This document shows positions 36,056 through 46,193 of a DNA stretch of 64,000 nucleotides, piece after piece (position 1 is the stretch's first letter; every line of letters starts with the position of its first letter). The translations under genes and the position numbers were made by a program. The stretch is from NCBI GenBank assembly GCA_963734595.1, contig CAVTHV010000026.1, positions 62,001 through 126,000 on the forward strand. Direction: 5' to 3'. The DNA comes from CAKKQX01 sp963734595. GTDB taxonomy: Bacteria; Pseudomonadota; Gammaproteobacteria; Burkholderiales; SG8-41. The notes beneath the pieces are model-generated. The model was not told the DNA's origin. It did not search any database and saw nothing but the letters and a program-made list of their open reading frames with translations.

Positions 36056-36660
36056 TGCGCTATCTTCTGATTTTTCTGTTTTGGCTGTCCGGCGCGGCGG
36101 CGGCTTCGAGCCTCGATACGCTGAAGGCTTTCCTCGACCAGACGACCTCGGCCAAGGCGCGCTTCGCGCAGATGGTGCTCGACAAGAACATGAAACAGCT
36201 GCAGCAGGCGACCGGCACCATGCAGTTTTCGCGGCCGGGCAAGTTCCGCTGGCAATACGACAAGCCGTACGAGCAGACCATCGTCGGCGACGGCGAGAAG
36301 CTGTGGATTTACGACAAGGACCTCAACCAGGTCACGGTGCGCAAGCTGGACAGCGCGCTCGGCAGCAGCCCGGCGGCGCTGCTCGCCGGCAGCAACGCGA
36401 TCGAGAAGAGCTATACGCTTACCAATCTCGGCAACCAGGAAGGGCTCGACTGGCTGGAGGCGGTGCCGAAGACCAAGGACACCGCGTTCGAGCGCATCAG
36501 GCTGGGTTTCAGCAAGAAGGGCCTGGAGGCGATGGAATTGCACGACCAGTTCGGCCAGGTCACGGTCATCAAGTTTGCGGACGTGGAGCGCAACCTGAAA
36601 CTGTCCCCGAAAATTTTCGAGTTCGCGCCGCCCAAGGGCGCGGACGTCATTACCGAATAA
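36055..36660 (+). CDS. lolA: outer-membrane lipoprotein carrier protein
   Basis: LolA is a periplasmic chaperone that carries lipoproteins from the LolCDE exporter to LolB. The 201 residues have a short signal peptide (ending SGAAAAS), then FLDQTTSAKARFAQMVLD, TGTMQFSRPGKFRWQYDKPY and GEKLWIYDKDLNQVTVRKLD, all typical of LolA. Its position directly after ftsK and before rarA matches the widespread ftsK-lolA-rarA order. Confidence 0.93.
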   Translation: MRYLLIFLFWLSGAAAASSLDTLKAFLDQTTSAKARFAQMVLDKNMKQLQQATGTMQFSRPGKFRWQYDKPYEQTIVGDGEKLWIYDKDLNQVTVRKLDSALGSSPAALLAGSNAIEKSYTLTNLGNQEGLDWLEAVPKTKDTAFERIRLGFSKKGLEAMELHDQFGQVTVIKFADVERNLKLSPKIFEFAPPKGADVITE

Positions 36661-36674
36661 GCCTGCAGGCCACG

Positions 36675-38003
36675 GTGGACCTGTTCGCAAAGAGGGAACC
36701 GCAGGCGCCGCTCGCCGAGCGGCTGCGTCCGCGCACGCTCGACGATGTCGTCGGCCAGGCGCATTTGCTGGGACCGGGCAAACCGCTGCGCCTCGCGTTC
36801 GAGGCGAAGAAGCCGCACTCGATGATCCTGTGGGGCCCGCCGGGCGTGGGCAAGACCACGCTGGCGCGGCTGATGGCGCAGGCGTTCGATGCCGAGTTCA
36901 TCGCGATTTCCGCCGTATTCTCCGGCGTCAAGGACATCCGCGAAGCGGTGCAGCGCGCCGAGCTCGAACTGCAGCAGTCGGGCCGCCATACCATCCTGTT
37001 CGTCGATGAAGTCCACCGTTTCAACAAGGCCCAGCAGGATGCTTTCCTGCCCTACGTCGAGCGCGGTCTCATCACCTTCATCGGCGCGACCACCGAAAAC
37101 CCGTCGTTCGAGGTCAACAGCGCGCTGCTGTCGCGCGCCGCGGTGTATGTGCTGCAGCCGCTCGGCGATGCCGAACTCGGCGAGCTGCTGGCGCGAGCGT
37201 GTCATAATGCGTTGAATAATATAAGTTTTTCAGATGCGGCGCGGCAGATCTTGATCGGCTATGCCGACGGCGACGCGCGGCGGCTGCTCAACCTGCTGGA
37301 GCAGATCGGCACCGCGGTGGAGGAGACGGGGCAAAAAGAAATCGACGAAACCTTCGTCAAGAATTCGCTGACGCAGAACCTGCGCCGTTTCGACAAGGGC
37401 GGCGACGCGTTCTACGACCAGATCTCGGCGCTGCACAAGTCGGTGCGCGGCTCCGCGCCCGACGCGTCGCTCTACTGGCTCACGCGCATGCTCGACGGCG
37501 GCGCGGATCCGCTCTACGTCGGGCGCCGTCTGGTCCGCATGGCGACGGAAGACATCGGGCTCGCCGACCCGCGCGCCTTGCGCATGGCGCTCGACGCCTG
37601 CGAGACCTACGAGCGCCTGGGCTCGCCGGAGGGCGAGCTGGCGCTGGCGGAGGCCGTGCTTTACCTTGCAGTCGCGCCGAAGAGCAATGCCGCGTACATC
37701 GCCTACAACAGCGCGCGCGGGCTTATCCGCGACGACAAATCGCGGCCGGTACCGGAGCATTTGCGCAATGCGCCGACCAAGCTGATGAAAGAACTGGGCT
37801 ATGGCCGCGAGTACCGCTACGCGCACGACGAGCCTGATGCCTATGCGGCGGGAGAGAATTATTTTCCAGACGATATGAAGCAGCCCGTGTTCTATGAACC
37901 GACCTCATTCGGGCTGGAAGCGAAAATCAAAGAGCGGCTCGATCACCTGCGCGAACTCGACCGGCAGGCGGGCAGGAAAAACAGCAAGCGTCAGAAGCCG
38001 TAG
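36675..38003 (+). CDS. rarA: replication-associated recombination protein A
   Basis: RarA (MgsA) is an AAA+ ATPase related to clamp loaders that acts at stalled replication forks. From GTG 36675 the product has 442 residues: LAERLRPRTLDDVVGQAHLL, Walker A WGPPGVGKTTLARLMAQ, Walker B LFVDEVHRFNKAQQDA, sensor 1 GATTENPSFEVNSALLSRA and the C-terminal RLVRMATEDIGLADP tetramerisation region. It follows lolA by 14 bases. It overlaps the convergent amidohydrolase by 13 bases. Confidence 0.93.
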   Translation: MDLFAKREPQAPLAERLRPRTLDDVVGQAHLLGPGKPLRLAFEAKKPHSMILWGPPGVGKTTLARLMAQAFDAEFIAISAVFSGVKDIREAVQRAELELQQSGRHTILFVDEVHRFNKAQQDAFLPYVERGLITFIGATTENPSFEVNSALLSRAAVYVLQPLGDAELGELLARACHNALNNISFSDAARQILIGYADGDARRLLNLLEQIGTAVEETGQKEIDETFVKNSLTQNLRRFDKGGDAFYDQISALHKSVRGSAPDASLYWLTRMLDGGADPLYVGRRLVRMATEDIGLADPRALRMALDACETYERLGSPEGELALAEAVLYLAVAPKSNAAYIAYNSARGLIRDDKSRPVPEHLRNAPTKLMKELGYGREYRYAHDEPDAYAAGENYFPDDMKQPVFYEPTSFGLEAKIKERLDHLRELDRQAGRKNSKRQKP

Positions 38004-38881
38004 AGCCGCGCCGGGTTGGCGACCAGCACCTTGGTGCGCTGCGCTTCGTCGGGAATCCAGTCGGGCAGCATGTCGGCCAATGCGCCGTCGTTCGGCGTCA
38101 TGCCTTGCGCGCTCGGATGCGGCCAGTCCGTGCCCCACACCACGCGGTCGGGCGCCGTCGCCACCACCGCCCGGGCAAATGGCGTCACGTCCGGAAAACC
38201 GGGCGCTTGATTGGACAGAAAGTAGGGGCCGATGAGCTTGGCCCAGAAATTCCCGCGCCGGAGCAGCCGGAGCAGCGTCTGGAAGGGCGGCGCGTCGACA
38301 CCATCGGCGGCACGCACGCGTCCGAAATGGTCGATCACGATATCGATGTCGAGTTTGCCCAGGCGCTCCTCGATATCGGGCACCTTGCCAAGATCGACGA
38401 AGAACTGCAGATGCCAGCCCAGCGCTTTCAGGCGCGGCGCCAGGCGCGGCGCCTGCTCCAGCGTGAGGCCCGGCGTCGCCGAGGCGAGATTGATGCGCAC
38501 GCCGCGCACGCCGGCACGGTGCATGTCTTCCAGTTCACGGTCGCTGATATTCTCATCGACCACCGCCACCCCGCGGAACGAAAAAACGCCCGAACGCATG
38601 GCGTCGAGCATGGCGGTATTGTCGGTGCCGTAGACGCTGGGTTGCACCAGCACCGCGCGCTCGCAGCCGAGCGTGCGCAGCATGCGGACGTAATCGCCGG
38701 GCAGCGCGTCGGGCGGGATGTAGCCGGCGTTCGGAAGATAGGGATAACGGCTCTGCGGCCCGAACACGTGCGCGTGGCAGTCGCACGCACCCGGCGGCAG
38801 CCTGAATTTCGGTTGTCGCGTATCGGGATCGGGGCCGGGAATGGTCGGTGGCCTGATGGCTGCGGCTGCGGGATTCGACAT
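37991..38881 (-). CDS. amidohydrolase family protein (PF04909, LigI-like)
   Basis: This is a metal-dependent TIM-barrel hydrolase or decarboxylase of the Amidohydro_2 group, ~296 residues from ATG 38881. Metal and active-site signatures are GACDCHAHVFGPQSRYPY, RGVRINLA, VIDHFGRVRA and VVWGTDWPHPS. The layout is closest to 2-pyrone-4,6-dicarboxylate lactonase and related uncharacterised hydrolases. It is an opposite-strand insertion between rarA and serS, which are usually neighbours. The longer in-frame start at 38950 was rejected because it lacks family-like sequence. The substrate is unknown. Confidence 0.82.
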   Translation of the reverse strand: MSNPAAAAIRPPTIPGPDPDTRQPKFRLPPGACDCHAHVFGPQSRYPYLPNAGYIPPDALPGDYVRMLRTLGCERAVLVQPSVYGTDNTAMLDAMRSGVFSFRGVAVVDENISDRELEDMHRAGVRGVRINLASATPGLTLEQAPRLAPRLKALGWHLQFFVDLGKVPDIEERLGKLDIDIVIDHFGRVRAADGVDAPPFQTLLRLLRRGNFWAKLIGPYFLSNQAPGFPDVTPFARAVVATAPDRVVWGTDWPHPSAQGMTPNDGALADMLPDWIPDEAQRTKVLVANPARLYGF

Positions 38882-39028
38882 GCTGGGAGTGATGGAAGTG
38901 GTGATGGACGGAAGCGCTCGCACTCTAAGACCTTGAAAACGCTGAGTCAAGGGGTGGTTTGCCGGCGCAAAGTCGACGATAATGTCGCACGCGATAAACG
39001 GCGGTGATCAAGGGCAATCGAGGACAAC

Positions 39029-40309
<1,281 letters not shown>

Positions 40310-40363
40310 GGACATTTACGCTAGCCGCAGCCCCGGCGCGCTGGTAAAATCGCGCCTTCGCCC

Positions 40364-40505
40364 GGAGAGGTGGCAGAGTGGTTGAATGTACCGGTCTCGG
40401 CACACGCGGAGCTTGTGCCAGTGAAGGCTAACCTGCGTTCTTTGCAGGTTAAGTGCGCTTGGCACGGGCCGGAGCTAAACCGGAATACGCATTACGAAGC
40501 AAAAC
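40364..40505 (+). pseudogene. interrupted tRNA-Ser-like sequence with a 77-nt structured insert
   Basis: Positions 40364-40399 match the 5' half of the intact downstream tRNA-Ser at 33 of 36 bases, up to the anticodon loop (GGTCTCG). The sequence then departs for 77 bases (40400-40476) and rejoins at AAACCGGAATACGC (40477-40490) before ending with no T-arm or acceptor strand. The insert contains a perfect 8-bp stem TAACCTGC/GCAGGTTA inside an outer GTGCCA/TGGCAC stem. It cannot give a normal tRNA as it stands. A TAAAAT at 40344-40349 could be its promoter. Confidence 0.6.
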
Positions 40506-40595
40506 GGAGAGGTGCCAGAGTGGTTGAACGGACCGGTCTCGAAAACCGGAATACGCGCAAGCGTATCGTGGGTTCGAATCCCACCCTCTCCGCCA
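40506..40595 (+). tRNA. tRNA-Ser (anticodon CGA)
   Basis: This is a 90-nt serine tRNA with the acceptor pairing GGAGAGG/CCTCTCC, encoded GCCA 3' end, anticodon stem CCGGT/ACCGG with loop CTCGAAA (anticodon CGA, reading UCG), a long variable arm (TACGC-GCAA-GCGTA) typical of class II tRNAs and the T-arm GTGGG-TTCGAAT-CCCAC. It closely resembles E. coli serU. It follows the broken copy without any gap. Confidence 0.95.
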
Positions 40596-40963
40596 AATAA
40601 AAACGATCGACCCGCGCGCGGTCATTTCTGTTTTTCCCGGCGTTGGTCTGGCGGGGGAGGCTCTGCAATCCCACATTGTCACCGCGCGGGCCGTAGCGGA
40701 TCAGCTTGTTTTGTAATGATAATTTTACAACGCCGCAAGAACGCGGCAGCGATTATCGAGCCTGATTCCGTGCCTTCAACGTAACCTCGGCGAGGCAGGT
40801 ATGTCGTGGGTTCGGCCGGGCGTGAAACTGGATCCTCAGGCCCGGTTCCTGGTTCCTTTAATGACTCAATGATCGCTTTCCTGGCATGCAGGGAATTCGG
40901 CAGATGCGAAGCCATCGTTTATAATATTATCGAATCACGGCCGGTCTTTTTACGGGTTCGCCA

Positions 40964-41182
40964 ATGGCAAGCGCAGACAAACGGATGACCAGCGCGCAGC
41001 TCAACTCGCTTGCGGAGTTTCACAAGCAGTACGTGGATCTGTCGACAAGAAACGTCGATGACGATCAGAGGGTCAAGAATGCCCGCGCTGCCAAGCGGAT
41101 CGTCTGATCATTTCTGCTGGCTGCTTCCTTCCTGGCCTTCTACCTGATGGACAAGATGACCGAAGCGTTGTCCCTGCTGTAA
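40964..41182 (+). CDS. small putative membrane protein with in-frame TGA
   Basis: A short frame from ATG 40964 encodes MASADKRMTSAQLNSLAEFH and on to ...AAKRIV, then meets TGA at 41105. The same frame continues for 24 codons as a hydrophobic segment (SFLLAASFLAFYLMDKM) and ends at TAA 41182. Read through, it would be a ~72-residue protein with a cytosolic N-terminus and a C-terminal membrane anchor; one base change (TGA to TGG) would restore it. A good -10 (TATAAT, 40920-40925) lies upstream. The remaining sequence between the tRNA and this frame (40600-40915) shows no gene. I do not recognise the product. Confidence 0.4.
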
Positions 41183-42367
41183 TTTCCTGCAAGAAATCCT
41201 GGTTGGTGGGCGGTATGCGCGGGTCTATTGTCCCGGGCTTGAGCTGTTTTTCGCGCGGCCGGGACAGGATGCTGACCGAGACTCCCGAGGTTGTTATCTA
41301 ACCGCAGTCGCAGTCCATCGGCCCCAACCGTCATTACCTGATTGCCCGTATCACGAGTGGTAACAGCCGGAGTGGCGGGTTCCTTTACGCTGATCCACGC
41401 GCCGATCGCGATGCCGATGACGAACATCACGGCTGACAATGCGGCAGCCCGAGGCCGGGGCAGCCATTTACCGGCGGCTTGCGCCAGTTGTTCCGCCTCG
41501 GTGCGCTGCGCGGCGAGCTGCGCCGCATCGCGTTCGGCCGCGGCGCGGGCGGCGGCCTGTGCCGCGGCTTGTCGTTCTGTCTCCAGCGCTGCCGCTTCAG
41601 CCTGCTGCTCTGCCGTCCGGCGGGCTGCAGCAACGCGCTGCGCCTCTGTTTCCGCATCTGCGCGCATCTGCGCGGCTTGTTGTGATTCCTGCTCCACCCG
41701 CTGCCGCTGCCGCGCCGCTTCGAGGGCCTGCGTTTCAGTCGCTGCGCGCAGTTGCGCCCCGGCTTCCGCCTGTTGCTCGGCGGCCAGTCGCGCTGCAGCA
41801 ACGCGCAGCGCTTCGGTCTCCACATCTACGCGCGTCTGTGCCGTCCGTAGCAATTCCCGTTCCGCCTGCTGTCGCAGCGTCGCTGATTCGAGCGCCTGCT
41901 TTTCGCTGGCGATACGCTGTTGCGCGGCAGCGTCCGCCTGCTGTTCCGCCTCGATGCGCTGCGCAGCCAACTTTGCCGCATCGCGTTCGGCTATCGTCCG
42001 GACGGCGGCGTGCGCTGCGGCTTGTTGGTCTGATTCGAGCCGTGCGCGGGCAGCCTCGATGGCGTGGCGCTCGGTCATCGTCCGCCGCTTGGCTTGCGGC
42101 GGAAGCGGGCGCTTCATGGCCGGGATTGCGATGCTGCGTTGTTGCTTCGAAGTCCTGCAGCGCCTCGTGGGCCGCGCGCTGGAGAGCCTGTAACAGAACG
42201 CTATCGCCGCCGGGGCCCGCGGCCTTGTTGGCGTCCGATAATCTCGCGCCTGTCGGGGAAAAATTCCCCGAACCTCCAGCGGCCGGCGCGTCATTGGCGC
42301 TGCGCCGGCGCACCTGACCGAGCCGCTCCCGCGCGGCGCGCTTGAGATCATCGAACAGCCTGCTCAA
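41140..42367 (-). CDS. alanine/glutamine/glutamate-rich coiled-coil membrane protein (frameshifted)
   Basis: The protein begins at TTG 42367 (SRLFDDLKRAARERLGQVRR) with GGAG eight bases upstream, and changes frame near 42118. The main body (~250 residues) is Ala/Gln/Glu/Arg-rich with recurring AARxxAEQQAEAxAL and ETEALEAARQR units, predicting a long helical coiled coil. A single membrane segment (AAALSAVMFVIGIAIGAWIS) lies near the C-terminus, followed by a short tail with VGADGLRLRLD. It looks like a membrane-tethered filamentous protein. Low complexity makes homology unsafe, and I do not recognise it. The final residues overlap the opposite small frame and may be altered by another slip. 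Confidence 0.6.
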
Positions 42368-42576
42368 TGGTGTCTCCAGTAAAACAGTGGTCTCTGGGGG
42401 CTGTACATTCAGCCGGGCGAGCGGTCACCGCGGTGGCGGATTTCCGCTGCCGGGCTGCATTATACGATGCCGTGCCGCGCGTCTCGAAGAGCGGGGGCGG
42501 CGGGGAGGCGGAATTCGCCTTGGGGCAGGCAGGCGGTTGTTCAGGTGCCGCGGGTTGCGGCTCCCGCAGGTGCGCG

Positions 42577-42841
42577 TTAGCGCCGGCGTCCGCGCATTAC
42601 TTTTTCACGCGCTTCATTCACTTTCATGGGCTGCCCGTGCAGGTCCCTGCCGTTGAGCCCCGCGATGGCGGCGAGCGAATGGGCCTTGCCCGGCATTTCC
42701 ACGAAGGCGAAGCCTTTCGAAGCGCCGGTGAAGAGTTCGCGCAGAATCTGCACCGATTTCACCTGGCCGAACGCCTTGAACAGATCGGTGAGTTCCAGCT
42801 TCCGTGGATTCAGGGGCTAAGTTTCCGACAAAGATTTCCAT
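42577..42841 (-). CDS. RRM-type RNA-binding protein (one frameshift)
   Basis: This small single-RRM protein of about 87 residues is of the type common in betaproteobacteria and cyanobacteria. RNP2 is MEIFVGNL at the N-terminus; after a one-base insertion near 42815 comes LTDLFKAFGQVKSVQI, RNP1 is KGFAFVEM and the last helix and strand are AAIAGLNGRDLHGQPMKVNE. A short arginine-rich tail (REKVMRGRRR) ends the protein. It lies directly downstream of a DEAD-box helicase on the same strand, suggesting (inference) a joint role in RNA remodelling, for example at low temperature. Confidence 0.82.
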
Positions 42842-42888
42842 CGCTGACTCCCGATTGATACGATTGGCAAATGGGGTGGAACAGATGC

Positions 42889-44301
42889 TCAGCCTGTTCG
42901 CCGGCGCATGCCGCCCAGCAACGCTGCCGGTGGTTTCGCGGCGCTGTGCTCCCGCGAACTGCGCGCAGGCGCCTGCTGTGGCTTCGGGCCGGCGGCAGGC
43001 GCATGCGGTGCCGTGCGTGAAGCCGGGGCTGCTTGCAGCTTACTCCGATTACGGCCGCCGCGGTCGGCACGCTGTCCGGTCTGGCCACGGCGGTTCGCGT
43101 CTCCCGCCCTGGGCGCCGTCGTGCCCGATGGTGATGGTTTTGCCAGCGCCGGGCCCTGCTCGAATCCGGGCACGGGCTGGCGCTCGAGGCGGCGCCCAAG
43201 CAGTTTTTCGATCGCAGCGAGCAACGGTTGGTCCTCGTGCGAAACCAGCGAGATCGCCTCGCCCGTGCTGCCGGCGCGGCCGGTGCGGCCGATGCGATGA
43301 ACGTAATCCTCGGCGACGTGCGGCAGGTCGAAATTGACCACGTGCGGCAGCTCTTCGATGTCCAGGCCGCGCGCGGCGATGTCGGTGGCGACCAGCACGC
43401 GCACCGTGCCCGCCTTGAAGCCGGCCAGCGCCTTGGTGCGGGCGGGCTGGCTCTTGTTGCCGTGGATCGCGGTGGACTCGATGCCGCCCTTGCACAACTG
43501 CTCCGACAGGCGGTTCGCGCCGTGCTTGGTGCGGGTAAAGACCAGCACCTGGCGCCAGTCGCCGGACGACACCAGGTGGGCGAGCAGTTCGCGTTTGCGG
43601 TCCTGCCTGACGGGATGGACGCGCTGCGCAACCAGTTCGGATTCCGCGTTGCGCCGGGCGACATCCACCATCACCGGGTTATGGAGCAGGCCGTCGGCCA
43701 GTTTGCGGATCTCGTCCGAGAACGTCGCCGAGAACAGCAGGTTCTGGCGTTTCGCGGGCAGCAGCGCAAGGATGCGGCGGATGTCGCGGATGAAACCCAT
43801 GTCGAGCATGCGGTCCGCTTCATCCAGCACCAGGATTTCCACGCGCGACAGATCGGCGGTTTTCTGCTGCACGTGATCGAGCAGGCGGCCCGGCGTCGCG
43901 ACGAGGATGTCCACGCCGCGCTGCAGCGCCTGGATCTGCGGGTTGATGTTGACGCCGCCGTAGATCAGGGTGGACTTGAGCGGCAGATACTTGCCGTAGG
44001 TGCGCACGCTTTCTTCCACCTGCGCCGCGAGTTCGCGGGTCGGGGTGATGATCAGCGCGCGCACGGCACGGCGTGCCGGCGATGAAGCGTTATTGGTGCC
44101 GGCCATCAGGCGTTGCAGCAGTGGCAGCGTAAAGCCGGCGGTCTTGCCGGTGCCGGTTTGCGCACCGGCCAGAACGTCGCGCCCTTCGAGGATGACCGGG
44201 ATCGCTTTTGCCTGTACCGGCGTGGTTTGCGTATAGCCCTGATCGGCAACAGCGCGGGTGAGCTCGGCCAACAGGCCGAGGCTTGAAAACATCTGAGTCA
44301 A
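42889..44301 (-). CDS. DEAD-box RNA helicase, RhlE-like
   Basis: This ATP-dependent RNA helicase acts in ribosome assembly or mRNA turnover. The core shows every family motif: Q-motif TTPVQAKAIP, I AQTGTGKT, Ia PTRELAAQV, Ib TPGRLLDH, II DEAD, III SAT, V ATDIAARGLD and VI HRIGRTGRAG. The ~100-residue C-terminal tail is basic and Pro/Ala-rich (GGRNRSK, PAAGPKPQQAPA), as in RhlE proteins. AGGAGA lies five bases before a TTG at 44301 (TQMFSSLGL); ATG 44292 is the alternative start. The RRM protein follows 47 bases after its stop. Confidence 0.92.
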   Translation of the reverse strand: MTQMFSSLGLLAELTRAVADQGYTQTTPVQAKAIPVILEGRDVLAGAQTGTGKTAGFTLPLLQRLMAGTNNASSPARRAVRALIITPTRELAAQVEESVRTYGKYLPLKSTLIYGGVNINPQIQALQRGVDILVATPGRLLDHVQQKTADLSRVEILVLDEADRMLDMGFIRDIRRILALLPAKRQNLLFSATFSDEIRKLADGLLHNPVMVDVARRNAESELVAQRVHPVRQDRKRELLAHLVSSGDWRQVLVFTRTKHGANRLSEQLCKGGIESTAIHGNKSQPARTKALAGFKAGTVRVLVATDIAARGLDIEELPHVVNFDLPHVAEDYVHRIGRTGRAGSTGEAISLVSHEDQPLLAAIEKLLGRRLERQPVPGFEQGPALAKPSPSGTTAPRAGDANRRGQTGQRADRGGRNRSKLQAAPASRTAPHAPAAGPKPQQAPARSSREHSAAKPPAALLGGMRRRTG

Positions 44302-44470
44302 AACTATCTCCTGAGATCGGCCCACTGCGGCTTCACGCCATCAGAACCGGTTCAGGCAGATACAACTTTTGGTTTAAGGGTTCGGGGGAGTTTGGGGGAC
44401 AACCGCGAGGGGATCGGGCCGCAGACCGGAAGATGCGACCGTCGAATCCTGCCGCGGATTATACACGGTA

Positions 44471-44499
44471 TTGGGCCAGCTGCTTTGCCTCTGTATCAT
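44471..44499 (+). promoter_or_regulatory. promoter immediately upstream of the ROK kinase
   Basis: TTGGGC (44471-44476) and TATCAT (44494-44499) are separated by 17 bases. The -10 ends six bases before the ATG at 44506, so the message would be leaderless or nearly so. No Shine-Dalgarno sequence is present. Confidence 0.45.
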
Positions 44500-44505
44500 A
44501 GCGGG

Positions 44506-45402
44506 ATGCCCAGGCTCGGAATCGACCTCGGCGGCACCAAAATCGAAATCGTGGCGCTCGACGAGCACCATGAAATTCTATTTCGCCGCCGCATTGCCAC
44601 GCCGCGCGACGATTACGCCGCGACGCTGCAGGCGGTGACCGCGCTGGTGAACGAAGCCGAGCGCGCGCTCGGCATGAACTGCAGCGTGGGCATTGGCACG
44701 CCCGGGACGCTTTCCAGGCTGAGCGGCATGCTCAAGAACTCCAATTCGCTGTGGCTGACCGGCAGGCCGCTCAAGCATGATCTCGAAGCGCTGCTCGGCC
44801 GCGAGATCAGCATGGCGAACGACGCCAACTGCTTTGCGCTGTCGGAGGCAGTGGATGGAGCGGGGCAGGGTGCCGGCGTGGTGTTCGGCGTGATCCTCGG
44901 CACCGGCGTCGGCGGCGGCATCGTCGTGAACGGCCGGGTGATCGGGGGCGCGAACGCGATCGCGGGCGAGTGGGGGCACAACGCGCTGCCCTGGCCGGAA
45001 GCCGCCGAGTGGCCCGGACCGGGCTGTTATTGCGGACGCAGCGGCTGTATCGAGACTTTCCTCTCGGGGCCGGGGCTCGCACGCGACCATCGCGAGGCCG
45101 CAGGAGAAGATTTATTGCCGGAGGTCATCGTGGCGCGCGCCGCGAAAGGAGAGCCGCGTTGCGAAGCGACACTCGCGCGCTATGAATCACGGCTCGCGCG
45201 GGCGCTCGCGCATGTGATCAATATTCTCGACCCGGACGTGATCGTGCTGGGCGGCGGGCTTTCCAACGTTGCGCGCCTGTACGGGAACGTGCCGAAACTC
45301 TGGGGCCGTTACGTGTTTTCCGACCATGTGGAAACGCGGCTGGTGATGAACCGGCATGGTGACTCCAGCGGCGTGCGCGGCGCCGCGTGGCTGTCAGCAT
45401 AA
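44506..45402 (+). CDS. ROK-family sugar kinase (fructokinase/glucokinase-like)
   Basis: This 298-residue ROK kinase phosphorylates a hexose in the cytosol. The N-terminal ATP phosphate loop is GIDLGGTKIEIVALD, followed by GIGTPGT, the substrate loop NDANCFALSEA with the catalytic Asp, ILGTGVGGGIVVNG, and EWGHNALPW with the zinc ligands CYCGRSGCIE. VIVLGGGLSN ends the fold. Mak-type fructokinases and NagK-like enzymes share this layout, and I cannot decide between fructose and glucose. No sugar transporter adjoins it. Confidence 0.88.
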   Translation: MPRLGIDLGGTKIEIVALDEHHEILFRRRIATPRDDYAATLQAVTALVNEAERALGMNCSVGIGTPGTLSRLSGMLKNSNSLWLTGRPLKHDLEALLGREISMANDANCFALSEAVDGAGQGAGVVFGVILGTGVGGGIVVNGRVIGGANAIAGEWGHNALPWPEAAEWPGPGCYCGRSGCIETFLSGPGLARDHREAAGEDLLPEVIVARAAKGEPRCEATLARYESRLARALAHVINILDPDVIVLGGGLSNVARLYGNVPKLWGRYVFSDHVETRLVMNRHGDSSGVRGAAWLSA

Positions 45403-45455
45403 TGCGTTGTTTTTAAACAATAAATAGACTTACTGCGCACTGCGGCCGCGGGTGA

Positions 45456-46187
45456 TCAGCGCTGCGTCGCTGCGCCGATTTTTTCGAAGAACTGCTCGTT
45501 GCTGATCACCCAGCCGAGGCAGCGCGCGATGTTCTGCAAACCGAGCACGTGCAGATCGTCGCCGTACATGCTGGCGACGCAATCGGAGAGCACCACCACC
45601 CGGTAGTCGAAATTGAACGCGGTGAACGAGGTGTTCAGCACGCAGGTATTGGTGTTGATGCCCATCAGCACCACGTTCCTGACGCCGAGCGTGTCGAGCA
45701 GGAAACGCAGGTCGGTGCCGTAGAAGCAGTCGAGCCGTTTCTTGTTGTCGATGACGTAGTCACCCTCGCGATAGAGTTCGGGGATGATCTCGGTGCCCGG
45801 CGTGCCCTCGATGTTGTGCTCGCGAATTGTGCTTTTGCGCCCGGGCGTCAGACGGTCTTCTTCGCCCAGTGCCGCGTGCATCGCTTTCCAGAACGGCGAC
45901 ACCATGCCTTCGCTGCCCAGCCCCGGGATGCGGCGGTAGACGAGCACGACGTGGATCACCGGCATGCCCTGCGTCCGGGCAAAGTCGAGCGCCGCGCGGG
46001 CGTTGGCAATGACGCGCTGCGCGTCTTCGGGCTTGGCCGGCATGGTCGCCACCTCCATGTCGAGATGGCCGCGGTGCATGTCGATCGTGACGATGGCCGT
46101 CTGCTTTGGATCCAGCACCAGCTCTTTGTAGAGCCCCCGGGTGAGGCTGGAGCGATCGACGATATTGACGGCAGCGGGCATGGTCAT
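45456..46187 (-). CDS. isochorismatase-family cysteine hydrolase
   Basis: This 243-residue cysteine hydrolase probably cleaves an amide or an isochorismate-like substrate. The catalytic Asp lies in IVTIDMHRGHLDMEVA, a Lys in the VIDNKKRLDCFYGTDL region and the nucleophilic Cys in GINTNTCVLNTSFTA. These three are the triad of the family. It follows the CocE-type hydrolase by about seven bases on the same strand, so the two probably work in one pathway, perhaps opening and then hydrolysing an amide or ester compound (inference). Confidence 0.86.
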   Translation of the reverse strand: MTMPAAVNIVDRSSLTRGLYKELVLDPKQTAIVTIDMHRGHLDMEVATMPAKPEDAQRVIANARAALDFARTQGMPVIHVVLVYRRIPGLGSEGMVSPFWKAMHAALGEEDRLTPGRKSTIREHNIEGTPGTEIIPELYREGDYVIDNKKRLDCFYGTDLRFLLDTLGVRNVVLMGINTNTCVLNTSFTAFNFDYRVVVLSDCVASMYGDDLHVLGLQNIARCLGWVISNEQFFEKIGAATQR

Positions 46188-46193
46188 CCTGTC

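Noticed and set aside
40400..40476. Group I intron in the tRNA-Ser anticodon
   Set aside because: The insert is only 77 bases, far shorter than the ~200 bases of known bacterial tRNA group I introns, lacks a recognisable P3-P7 core, and the 3' exon is incomplete.
41105..41107. Selenocysteine at the in-frame TGA of the small membrane protein
   Set aside because: There is no nearby SECIS-like hairpin, no redox context and a change to TGG or a base error explains it better.
41400..42100. CRISPR-like or minisatellite array in the 41.4-42.1 kb region
   Set aside because: The periodicity is that of a coding coiled coil (Ala/Gln/Glu codons) with no constant repeats or unique spacers.
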